Shown here piece by piece: positions 1 through 6,435 of a stretch of 16,461 nt of DNA. Origin of the DNA: CAZFLD01 sp964519835 (GTDB lineage: Bacteria > Spirochaetota > Spirochaetia > DSM-27196 > CAZFLD01); contig CAZFLD010000084.1 in assembly GCA_964519835.1 (NCBI GenBank), positions 1-16,461 on the forward strand. The letters are read 5' to 3'. The notes beneath the pieces are model-generated. The model did no database searches and had not been told where the DNA came from. It saw only the letters and a program-made list of their open reading frames with translations. The position numbers and the translations under genes were made by a program. Position 1 is the first letter of the stretch, and the number at the start of each line of letters is the position of its first letter.

Positions 1-30
1 GTGTGCTGTCCGATACTTAACGCGAAAATA

Positions 31-318
31 CTAGGCATCCGCGCGCTGGGCAGCCAGAGCCTGGCGAGCTGATTCAGTTTTCCGAAGGATCTTCTCACCG
101 GTCGCCCGCCACACATACGGCTTCGGGTTCAAATTCCGCTCGATAATGTAGCCCTCGATATCTGCTATCAACTCCTTGATTCCGGTGAAACTGCCATGAC
201 GGATGACCACCTGAGTCAATTCCCCGAAGAAGCGTTCTACCAGGTTGAGCCATGAGCTACTTGTAGGAGTGAAGTGAAGGTGAAACCGCGGATGATTCTC
301 GAGCCACTGCTTCACCAT
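31..318 (-). pseudogene. IS630-family transposase, 3' remnant
   Basis: The 95 codons match the C-terminal third of IS630-type DDE transposases. The hallmark stretch HFTPTSSSWLNLVERFF is present (about residues 15-31), and its glutamate is the last acidic residue of the DDE triad. The first two catalytic aspartates and the DNA-binding N-terminus are missing. A TAA codon lies directly before the first ATG (319-321), so the homology breaks almost exactly at position 318 and the gene is 5'-truncated. About 30 bases after the stop at the window edge could hold the element's terminal repeat, but no matching inverted repeat is visible near 319-350. The fragment cannot transpose by itself. It lies downstream of the ABC operon on the same strand and probably marks an old insertion or deletion. 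The family call is strong; the insertion history is inferred. Confidence 0.85.
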
Positions 319-484
319 TTATCAAACTCATTTGTCGTACACTACACTAGCCATCGTTCTTATCGATTGGAGTCGTGACCCCGACGATCGAGATAACGGC
401 GCCGCCGACCGCGCGCGGAGTGACCGCAGCCCACAGTTGGGCCGCGCCGCGCACGGTCAGGACGGCGTCGCCGGAGTGCCGCCC
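319..484. other. intergenic, no supported gene
   Basis: This 166-bp stretch lies between the transposase remnant and the end of the ABC operon. Reading frames here look accidental. The minus-strand frame of the preceding gldG-like gene stays open for 45 codons after its TAG stop (to a second TAG at 347-349), but it has no start signal and no recognisable content. Confidence 0.5.
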
Positions 485-1927
485 CTAGAGGTGGCGGCGC
501 CGGAGCCAGACGACGAGTCCGGCAACAAGGAGAATTAATGGAATGAGAACAACAAACACACCGGAAAACACAAGCGTCTCCGTGGCGCTCAACTGCATCG
601 GAAACTGGATCAAGCTCTTGGGCCGGACGGAAATTGCGTCGGTGCGATTCTGAATCCAGGCAAGGCTGTTCATAAAAAAATCTATGTTGCCGGGGAGCAC
701 GCCGTACTGACCAAATTGACCTACGGGAAGAACGATGGACGGCGCCCCGGTAACCACAAGCCTCGTGTCGCCCTCCATTTCTCCAAACGGCACAAGCTCG
801 ATGCTGACCGCAAGCGGAAAGGGACCTCCGAGGTCCTGAGGGGCGCGGTTGGGGGTCTGGATCGTTGGGTCCTGCCGGAAGTAGGCCGCGGCGGAGGTTG
901 TAAGCAGCTCGGTGATGTTCAACTCACGGTCACGCGTTTCCACAAGGCTTAGTACCTGCGCGCTCGAGGCAACAACGATTGTATTGTCTTCTATAATCGG
1001 CTCGAGGATCTGTTGCTCCTCGTTCATCGTTGGAATTATCTGTGTGGGATTGTCGACGTAATAGTCACCGTCGCCTTCGAGAGCTATCCCGGAGAGTATT
1101 TCCACACCAAAATCCTCGAGTAGATCGTTCAACCCCGGCAAGTCGAGAAATCCTCCGCCGGCGGCGATGTACGCTTTGCCGCCGCCGAGCAAGTAGTCGC
1201 GGAGTTTGCGGGCGACCTCTTCCGAGATGTCCGACCGTGGCCGAATCATCAAGACCATGGCTGCGTCCGCCGGAACCGCGTCGGCCTGCACCAGGTTTAG
1301 CGTTTCGAGCTGATAGTTTTCTCTTTCGATTTCAGCGGGGAACACCGGCACAGTTGTCAAGTCGACCTCTCCGTGCCCGGATGTTTGGTAGATCTTTGGT
1401 GTGCTGCCGGTGCTCACGTAGATCAACGCGTTGGAAACCCGGCGCTCAACAGTAAGGCCGGTGACCCCGCGCTGTGGGTCGATACTAAAGAGGTCACGTT
1501 GCGGAATAACACGGAAGTTTTCCTCTCCGGCAACAATGACCGAGCCGTTGGCTATTCCCTCGTTCTCCGGGTCGTAGGTGCTGATCAGGCCGGGATTCGC
1601 CTCCGCGTCTATCACCTCTAAAGAGATGCGTGGTGATCGCTGCGAGTACTGCCGCAGGATTGCCAGAATCTCGGTCGGTTCCTGGCCGCGTCCGGCAAGC
1701 ACATAGATTACGACGTCCTGTTCGACCGTCTCGATAACGTTGATGGACTGGTCCGACAGCGTGAACAGTGATCTTCTGGTAAGGTCGACTTCGGCATTGA
1801 CCTGGCCAACGATCAGGTTGACTACAACGACGCCCACAATGACAACAAAGGTGATGATGGCGGCGTAGCCGCCGTATTTGACGCCTTGGGAGCTACCGGT
1901 TCGTGAAAGCTTGGAAAGAAGATTCAT
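485..1927 (-). CDS. GldG-like ABC transporter auxiliary protein
   Basis: A 480-aa membrane-anchored protein. One TM helix lies near the N-terminus (about 20-40) and another at the C-terminus (about 452-475), ending in a basic WLRRRHL tail. The large extracytoplasmic region between them resembles the GldG / ABC-transporter auxiliary family: an early segment with DLTRRSLFTLSDQS, a motif typical of that family, and a later IYQTSGHGE segment. Homologues lie beside GldA/GldF-type ABC genes. In Bacteroidota such proteins belong to the gliding/secretion ABC complex; elsewhere the substrate is unknown. The ATG is preceded by GGTAGGAC. It is the last gene of the three-gene operon, 10 bp after the permease. 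The DUF4340 partner that often follows this gene in other genomes is absent; an IS remnant lies there instead. Family call confident, function inferred. Confidence 0.85.
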   Translation of the reverse strand: MNLLSKLSRTGSSQGVKYGGYAAIITFVVIVGVVVVNLIVGQVNAEVDLTRRSLFTLSDQSINVIETVEQDVVIYVLAGRGQEPTEILAILRQYSQRSPRISLEVIDAEANPGLISTYDPENEGIANGSVIVAGEENFRVIPQRDLFSIDPQRGVTGLTVERRVSNALIYVSTGSTPKIYQTSGHGEVDLTTVPVFPAEIERENYQLETLNLVQADAVPADAAMVLMIRPRSDISEEVARKLRDYLLGGGKAYIAAGGGFLDLPGLNDLLEDFGVEILSGIALEGDGDYYVDNPTQIIPTMNEEQQILEPIIEDNTIVVASSAQVLSLVETRDRELNITELLTTSAAAYFRQDPTIQTPNRAPQDLGGPFPLAVSIELVPFGEMEGDTRLVVTGAPSIVLPVGQFGQYGVLPGNIDFFMNSLAWIQNRTDAISVRPKSLIQFPMQLSATETLVFSGVFVVLIPLILLVAGLVVWLRRRHL

Positions 1928-1937
1928 GTCCTACCCC

Positions 1938-2801
1938 CTATGCCCAGCGCTTCTTTTCGATAATACGCATTGCCAGAAACAAAAACACGGCCATAAAGCT
2001 CACGTAGTACACGACTGAGTCTAAGCGTAAGATTCCAAGCGAAAAGTTTTCGAAGCGGTTTATTAGACTAAACCAGTTTAAAACGTTTTCGATGAGTCCT
2101 GCGTATAGCGCGGAGTTGACAACATAGACTACAAGAACAGCCGCTACGCCTACCGCCGCTGCAATGATTCCGACAAGAAGCGTGCGCGTGGAAAAGTAGA
2201 AGTAGAGTCCCACACCGATGGCCGCCACAACAGCAAAGATAATTCCCGAGACAGGGTCTACGGGGACGATCTGTTTTACAAGCTCGATGAGCCAAACAAA
2301 CAGCAAGCCAAAAAAGGTAAAAAACGCCGCCGTCACTTGGCTTTCGGTTACCGACGAGATGAGGACTCCAATCGAAATAAATGAGCCTCCGATAAGGATA
2401 AATCCCAGATACCCACCGATGGTCTCGGCAATTGCCAAGTTGCCGTAAATACCGACAACAGTCGCGTAAAGCACGGTCACGAGTACCGTGAACAGAAAGA
2501 CAATAAACGCGGCAAGAAACTTGCCAAGCACGATTGCAGGAACGGTAATAGGGCTTGTCAGCAACAACTGATCGGTTCGCTGCCGGCGTTCCTCAGATAT
2601 AAGCCTCATGGTCAAGAGCGGGACCGCGAAGATGTAGATAAAGATGATGTTCGACAGAAAGCTTACGAAGTTCGGGTTCCGTGTTACCAGGTTTCCGTAG
2701 GAGAAAAAGAAACCCGACACGATCAAAAAGAGGCCCATAAAGATGTATCCGAGGGGTGTCTGAAAGTAGTTCTTGAGCTCGCGCTGAATGATGGCGCCCA
2801 T
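1938..2801 (-). CDS. ABC-2 type transporter permease (GldF-like)
   Basis: A 287-aa integral membrane protein. It opens with the amphipathic IIQRELKNYFQTPLGYIF segment typical of ABC-2 permeases, followed by about six TM helices. A conserved cytoplasmic RLISEERRQRTDQLLLTSPI stretch (about residues 66-85) is characteristic of the GldF/NosY-like family (SEER...LLLTSP). It should form the membrane channel of the exporter with the ATPase encoded just upstream. Its ATG overlaps the ATPase stop by one base (TAATG) and is preceded by a strong AAGGAGG ribosome site, so the two genes are translationally coupled. The transported substrate cannot be read from the sequence. Confidence 0.9.
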   Translation of the reverse strand: MGAIIQRELKNYFQTPLGYIFMGLFLIVSGFFFSYGNLVTRNPNFVSFLSNIIFIYIFAVPLLTMRLISEERRQRTDQLLLTSPITVPAIVLGKFLAAFIVFLFTVLVTVLYATVVGIYGNLAIAETIGGYLGFILIGGSFISIGVLISSVTESQVTAAFFTFFGLLFVWLIELVKQIVPVDPVSGIIFAVVAAIGVGLYFYFSTRTLLVGIIAAAVGVAAVLVVYVVNSALYAGLIENVLNWFSLINRFENFSLGILRLDSVVYYVSFMAVFLFLAMRIIEKKRWA

Positions 2802-3745
2802 TAGCCCACCTCCTTTTCCACGGTGAGTTGCAGAAAGATTTCTTCGAGGCTGAGGTTCTCGTTGGACATCTGGATAATCGGCATGTCCTTGGCCGCAAGC
2901 GCACGAAATACGTCGCGGCGAATGTCCTTTGCCTCGCGCGTCTTGAGCAGCACATCAACGGACTCCGGCTCAGGCGCGTGTGTGACGTTGATGGACTCCA
3001 GATCCGGCATTGCGGAAAGCACCGACTCTACCGTCTCAACATCGCCCACCACACGAAGCCGCAGCTCGCCCCGGTCGTACAGCTCTTGCGCGAGCGTGTC
3101 AAGGTTGCCGTCCGCAACGATCCGGCCGTTGTTGATAATAATCACCCGCCGGCAAACGGCACTGACTTCCGGCAGGATGTGGGAGCTCAGCACAACGGTG
3201 TGGCTCTCACCAAGAGAATTGATCAGGTCGCGAATCTCGATGATCTGTTTGGGATCGAGGCCCGCAGTAGGCTCATCGAGAATCAAGATTTCCGGGTCGC
3301 CCATAAGGGCCTGTGCCAGTCCGACCCGCTGCTTGTAGCCCTTGGACAGGTTTCGCAATAGGCGCTTGCGCACATCGAGGATCTTGACGGTCTCGAGGCC
3401 CGAGTCGATGCGGTCTTGAATCTCGTTCTTTGGGACCTTTTTTATCTTGCAACAGAATTTGAGGTAGTCGTCTACCGTCATCTCCGGGTAGAGGGGAGGG
3501 GCCTCGGGAAGGTAGCCGACCTTTTCCTTGGTTTTCAACGGTTCGTCGAGGATGTCCTGGTTCTCGATGAGGACCTTCCCCTGAGTAGCCGAAAGGTAGC
3601 CCGTTACGATGTTCATTGTGGTCGACTTGCCGGCACCGTTTGGTCCGAGGAAGCCGACGATCTCTCCCTTGCCGACCTCAAAGCTCACGTTGTCGACGGC
3701 AGTGTGCGGTCCATATTGTTTGGTAAGACCTTCAACTCGAATCAC
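2801..3745 (-). CDS. ABC transporter ATP-binding protein (GldA/CcmA-like)
   Basis: A 314-aa nucleotide-binding subunit of an ABC-2 exporter. Walker A is GPNGAGKST (34-42), the signature is LSKGY (133-137), Walker B is ILILDEP (153-159), and the H-loop histidine is in LSSHI (189). A C-terminal extension of about 90 residues (about 220-314) with a NLSLEEIFLQLT ending matches the DUF4162-type regulatory domain of this group. The start is GTG at 3745, chosen because GGGAGG lies 6 nt upstream and the protein begins directly with the MIRVEGLTKQYG-type strand. It is the first gene of the operon, about 38 nt downstream of the predicted transcription start. It powers the adjacent permease. Family call very secure; substrate unknown. 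Confidence 0.95.
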   Translation of the reverse strand: MIRVEGLTKQYGPHTAVDNVSFEVGKGEIVGFLGPNGAGKSTTMNIVTGYLSATQGKVLIENQDILDEPLKTKEKVGYLPEAPPLYPEMTVDDYLKFCCKIKKVPKNEIQDRIDSGLETVKILDVRKRLLRNLSKGYKQRVGLAQALMGDPEILILDEPTAGLDPKQIIEIRDLINSLGESHTVVLSSHILPEVSAVCRRVIIINNGRIVADGNLDTLAQELYDRGELRLRVVGDVETVESVLSAMPDLESINVTHAPEPESVDVLLKTREAKDIRRDVFRALAAKDMPIIQMSNENLSLEEIFLQLTVEKEVG

Positions 3746-3790
3746 AAATCGCCTCCCGATATAGATATGGCGTTGTTGGAACGTGCACAG

Positions 3791-3819
3791 AGATTACCGG
3801 AGGTTTGTGCCCTCGTCAA
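3791..3819 (-). promoter_or_regulatory. sigma70-type promoter of the ABC operon
   Basis: On the minus strand a TTGACG -35 (3814-3819) and a TAATCT -10 (3791-3796) are separated by exactly 17 bp. The predicted start is near 3784, leaving a leader of about 38 nt that contains the GGGAGG ribosome site of the ATPase gene. The call is by inspection only. Confidence 0.7.
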
Positions 3820-3865
3820 ACAGGCGGCGCTTGGAAGCAGTCACCGGGCGGCGAGCGCCCACGTC

Positions 3866-4471
3866 CTAACCTAATTCGACGGACGCGAGCTCCCCATAAA
3901 CCGATCCATTTGGTGTTAGGGTGCTTTGGTAGAGAACAAGTCGGCCGAGGGACACCGGTCCCACCGGCTCGAGCGTGGCCGCCAGTTCCGCTATGTCCGC
4001 CGGAAGGAGGCGGAGGTCGTTCTTTTCCGCCCGCTTTTTTACGTAGGCGATGGTGACGTGGGCAATAAAGGCGCCGCCTCGTATGGAAAAACCGCGCCCG
4101 TTGTTTATGTCGTTCAGCACGGTCTCGAGCGATTGCCCCAGCCTTCGGTGCAGGCGGTCAAGCGGGGCGGGGCAGTCCGGCGCGGCGAAGTGGACTACAC
4201 GGGGCGGGCGCCGGGTGGAGCGCGGGAAGGAGCCGATTGTGAGCGAAGGAAGAACGATGGCGCCCGACACGATGCCGGCGGCGTCAGCCATTTGACTGCG
4301 GCACGCATCAACGGCGGAATCCGGGACCTCCCCGAGAAAGTGAAGCGTTACATGGTAGTTCTCGGGACGGACGAGGCGAACGGCGGGGGACTGCTTGCCC
4401 AAAGAAGCCGCGGCTTCGCGAATCTGCTTCCTCGCTTTGTCGTCAATTGGAAGGCCGAAGAAAAGGCGCAC
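3866..4471 (-). CDS. thpR: RNA 2',3'-cyclic phosphodiesterase (2H phosphoesterase, ThpR/LigT)
   Basis: A 201-aa member of the 2H phosphoesterase family. Both catalytic HxTx motifs are present: HVTL at residues 40-43 and HVTI at 138-141, in the usual two-lobed layout. The N-terminus VRLFFGLPID fits the family opening RLFxAL. The family hydrolyses 2',3'-cyclic phosphates on RNA or nucleotides and can ligate tRNA halves in vitro. I prefer GTG at 4471, with AGGA 9 nt upstream. The ATG at 4516 would add 15 residues not typical of the family and would overlap the divergent TIR gene. Probably a single gene, 120 bp before the ABC operon. Enzyme family certain; cellular substrate not known. Confidence 0.9.
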   Translation of the reverse strand: MRLFFGLPIDDKARKQIREAAASLGKQSPAVRLVRPENYHVTLHFLGEVPDSAVDACRSQMADAAGIVSGAIVLPSLTIGSFPRSTRRPPRVVHFAAPDCPAPLDRLHRRLGQSLETVLNDINNGRGFSIRGGAFIAHVTIAYVKKRAEKNDLRLLPADIAELAATLEPVGPVSLGRLVLYQSTLTPNGSVYGELASVELG

Positions 4472-4485
4472 CGGGCGTAATCCTG

Positions 4486-4491
4486 TACAAT
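4486..4491 (+). promoter_or_regulatory. -10-like hexamer of the TIR gene (leaderless start)
   Basis: TACAAT lies on the plus strand with 8 nt (TGGCGGTG) between it and the ATG at 4500. No good -35 is visible 16-18 bp upstream and there is no clear Shine-Dalgarno. If used, transcription would begin at or within 2 nt of the ATG. One of several similar sites in this window. Confidence 0.45.
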
Positions 4492-4499
4492 TGGCGGTG

Positions 4500-5096
4500 A
4501 TGACCCTCCTAACCATAAAGGATCTGCGAAAAAAATACAGGCGACGTGGTCGGAAGGAGAAAGCTGTTCTTCCAAGTGCTTCACAAGTAGGTGCTGCACA
4601 GGCGGATCACCCACACCGGCGCGGTCAAGTGTTCGACATATTCCTTTCCCACGCGGGCCTATCGGCAAATGAGGCTTTGTGGCTCGTATCCGAATTACAA
4701 GCGACCGGTCAGGTGGTCTGTCCCGATCCTCTGGCTGCCGGTCGAGGTGCCCACGCCTATGCAACATGGAAGGAAGTGGTGCCGTTGATGCAAAGATCAC
4801 GGTGCCTTCTATTCGCGGCTCGCTCTGAGAGCGACATTAATGAACGCTTTGTTTGGCTCTCGGGCTATTTCGAAGCAAAAACCGGTCGAGTGGCAATCCT
4901 ACCGGTCTTTGCCAAAGACACCGCGACGTTGAAGTTCACGGGTAAGGCGCTTCTAGGCCGCTACCCCTATGCCGGCTTTGCCGAAGACGTGGTAGACCAC
5001 GAGCCCACTGTGTGGATACTCAAGAATTCAAAAGAGTATGTAAACATCCAACACTGGCTGAGCAGGTATTTCTCCGGCTTCGAAGCCGGGCAATAG
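4500..5096 (+). CDS. stand-alone TIR-domain protein
   Basis: A 198-aa protein. After a basic 43-residue leader (KKYRRRGRKEK at 11-21) a TIR fold starts at VFDIFLSHAG (44-53). The alternating pattern continues through SRCLLFAAR (100-108), GYFEAKTGRVAILPV (122-136) and GRYPYAG (153-159). Related bacterial TIR proteins, as I remember them, read SKWMPWELGYFDG-KGRVAILP, where the Glu of PWELGYF is the likely catalytic residue. Here the aligned stretch is VWLSGYFEA, so that Glu appears to be Leu120 while E115 and E125 flank it. Bacterial TIR proteins often cleave NAD or make signals in anti-phage defence, but no partner effector is encoded nearby. The start is uncertain: GTG at 4629 would remove the basic leader. 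Divergent from thpR. Domain call good, activity unknown. Confidence 0.75.
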   Translation: MTLLTIKDLRKKYRRRGRKEKAVLPSASQVGAAQADHPHRRGQVFDIFLSHAGLSANEALWLVSELQATGQVVCPDPLAAGRGAHAYATWKEVVPLMQRSRCLLFAARSESDINERFVWLSGYFEAKTGRVAILPVFAKDTATLKFTGKALLGRYPYAGFAEDVVDHEPTVWILKNSKEYVNIQHWLSRYFSGFEAGQ

Positions 5097-5227
5097 CTCG
5101 CCATTTGCACCCAGACATCCGTCTTCCGCGACCTCTGCTCCCGCACGAGAGGCCCGCTCCCACACCGCAGGCAAAGCTGCCGAAGGACGCTGCGCATAGC
5201 AACGGTGGATCCGATGCTTTTGCGCGT

Positions 5228-5262
5228 CCGTGGGGCCTACGACGGTCGGGCACGGGTTTTTT
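5228..5262 (+). terminator. possible rho-independent terminator after the TIR gene
   Basis: An imperfect hairpin has CCGTG (5228-5232) pairing with CACGG (5251-5255), and GGCC (5234-5237) pairing with GGTC (5244-5247) around a TACGAC loop. A run of six T follows at 5257-5262. It lies about 130 nt after the TIR stop. The stem is interrupted, so the call is moderate. Confidence 0.4.
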
Positions 5263-5284
5263 GGTGCGAAATTCGCTTCCCGGC

Positions 5285-5923
5285 CTAATTTAACATGTTT
5301 GACAGATTGTCCTGGTCGCCTAGGATATCCTTGAGCGAGCCCGCCGCCTTAAGCCGTCTGATTGTTTCTCGAAGATTCGAGATACAGCTATCGAGTCGTT
5401 CTTTGGTAGACGTGGTTTCGAGAAACCGCTGTTTTTCCTTTAATGAGAACGTATCGATGTTTGCCAGCAAAAAGGACAGGTCGTTGGCCGAAAGTGAGTT
5501 AATGACCGTTCGGTCCATATCTTGGCCGGCTACCGCCGCCAGTTCCTCAAGCGTCTGGACGCCCGAGTCAGCCAACCCGCCGATCTCGCCGACCGCAGCC
5601 GTGTCGTCCTCGAAGTAGGCGACTTCAGCCTCTAGATATGTTTTTTCGCTGTAGAGCTTGAGGATTCGAAAGCGCCTCTCGCCCACGGTAAGGATGTCCA
5701 GCTCGCCGTCGTCGTACTCTCGAAGTACCTGGTGTATGCGCGTACTGCAGCCGGCCCCTTCGATCTTGTTTCCGTCGTGGCATACCACCCCAAAGTCGGC
5801 GGGGGTCTCCATGCAATGGCGAATCATCGTTCGATATCGTTCCTCGAAGATGTGCAGCGGCAACGGGATTCGCGGAAATAACACGAGTTGGAGAGGGAAA
5901 ATGGGTATTCGAGCTGTCTCCAT
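5285..5923 (-). CDS. Lon N-terminal (substrate-binding) domain protein
   Basis: A 212-aa protein made of the LON N-terminal domain without the AAA+ ATPase or protease parts of Lon. The opening RIPIFPLQLVLFPRIPLPLHIFE (residues 5-27) is the family hallmark, followed by ERYRTMI, a GxCxxI-like segment (58-63) and a GERRFRIL strand (81-88). The C-terminal half (about 125-205) is helical and ends in a charged coiled region. Stand-alone LON-domain proteins are widespread; roles in substrate recognition are suggested but not established. The ATG is preceded by TAGGAG, which sits inside a perfect hairpin (see finding). Divergent from the 5999 gene with 75 bp between starts. Family call strong, role unknown. 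Confidence 0.88.
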   Translation of the reverse strand: METARIPIFPLQLVLFPRIPLPLHIFEERYRTMIRHCMETPADFGVVCHDGNKIEGAGCSTRIHQVLREYDDGELDILTVGERRFRILKLYSEKTYLEAEVAYFEDDTAAVGEIGGLADSGVQTLEELAAVAGQDMDRTVINSLSANDLSFLLANIDTFSLKEKQRFLETTSTKERLDSCISNLRETIRRLKAAGSLKDILGDQDNLSNMLN

Positions 5924-5924
5924 C

Positions 5925-5941
5925 CGGTAGAACTCCTACCG
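5925..5941 (-). promoter_or_regulatory. hairpin covering the ribosome site of the LON-domain gene
   Basis: A perfect inverted repeat CGGTAG-N5-CTACCG ends one base before the ATG at 5923-5921. On the transcript the GGAG Shine-Dalgarno lies across the 5' arm and loop, so folding would mask it. Six base pairs are seen; the regulatory role is inferred. Confidence 0.5.
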
Positions 5942-5944
5942 TTA

Positions 5945-5973
5945 ATGCTCGAAAATCGACGTGCGAACGTCAA
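5945..5973 (-). promoter_or_regulatory. weak promoter of the LON-domain gene
   Basis: The minus strand carries TTGACG (5968-5973) and GAGCAT (5945-5950) with a 17-bp spacer. The -35 matches those of three other minus-strand promoters in this window. The -10 matches the consensus at only three of six positions. Confidence 0.4.
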
Positions 5974-5986
5974 CCTAATAATCGTG

Positions 5987-5992
5987 TAAAAT
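5987..5992 (+). promoter_or_regulatory. -10-like hexamer of the 5999 gene (leaderless start)
   Basis: TAAAAT is followed by six bases (GGCTTT) and then the ATG at 5999. The expected transcription start, about 7 nt after the hexamer, falls on the A of the ATG. No Shine-Dalgarno is present. Confidence 0.45.
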
Positions 5993-5998
5993 GGCTTT

Positions 5999-6421
5999 AT
6001 GTCTGAATCCGTCGAAGCTCGGGAGCGCGAGCTGGCCGAGAAGGCCTCGCGGGCGCTTCCGTTTATCCTGGAACAACTCGAATCAAAAAAAGAGCCCGTG
6101 GAGATCTCGGGCTTTGTCGCCACGAAGTACGAGGTAGACGACAAGACCGCCTACCGCTGGGTACAAATCACCGAAGAGCGATTTTTGACGCGGTCAAAGC
6201 GGCTGTCGGTAATCGGGCTTTTGTTGCTCTGGCCGGGCATGCTGGCGGTGTTGGCCGCCGTCGTGTTGGTAGTGGCTGATTGGAACTCCCCACTCGGGGG
6301 AGGCTCGTTTACCCTCTCCGCGCTTTTAGGAATCGCCGGAGGTACGTTTGCGCTTCCGGGCATCTATTTTACCTTTTTCGCGCGGCGGTTTTTGGCAAAG
6401 CGCGCCGACTCGCTGTTCTAA
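5999..6421 (+). CDS. two-TM membrane protein of unknown function
   Basis: A 140-aa protein that I do not recognise. Residues 1-65 are charged and probably cytoplasmic; they could form a small winged-helix-like unit (FVATKYEVDDKTAYRWVQITEE at about 39-60), but this is only an impression. Two hydrophobic segments follow (about 69-93 and 102-124), separated by a short Gly/Ser loop, and a basic tail ARRFLAKRADSLF. It starts without a Shine-Dalgarno directly behind a -10-like hexamer. It stands alone, divergent from the LON-domain gene and convergent with the MDR gene, whose stop is only 14 bp away. Coding is supported by length, codon pattern and a coherent topology. Confidence 0.7.
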   Translation: MSESVEARERELAEKASRALPFILEQLESKKEPVEISGFVATKYEVDDKTAYRWVQITEERFLTRSKRLSVIGLLLLWPGMLAVLAAVVLVVADWNSPLGGGSFTLSALLGIAGGTFALPGIYFTFFARRFLAKRADSLF

Positions 6422-6435
6422 AGGAGCGCTCGCGG

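Noticed and set aside
332..538. 68-codon plus-strand frame next to the IS remnant
   Set aside because: It starts with a weak codon, has no ribosome site, and its Asp/Arg-rich content looks like a chance GC-rich frame overlapping the end of the GldG-like gene.
2823..3361. Two overlapping plus-strand frames of 171-177 codons inside the ABC ATPase gene
   Set aside because: They oppose a perfect ABC ATPase coding frame and have Ser/Arg-rich composition typical of antisense shadows.
4472..4516. Upstream ATG for the 2H phosphoesterase with an AGGAGG just after it
   Set aside because: The AGGAGG lies inside that extension, not before it, and is too far from the GTG at 4471 to serve it. The ThpR fold starts at VRLFFGL.
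5012..5293. Overlapping frames on both strands between the TIR and LON-domain genes
   Set aside because: No family content or start signal; the stretch after 5096 more likely holds only the transcript end of the TIR gene.
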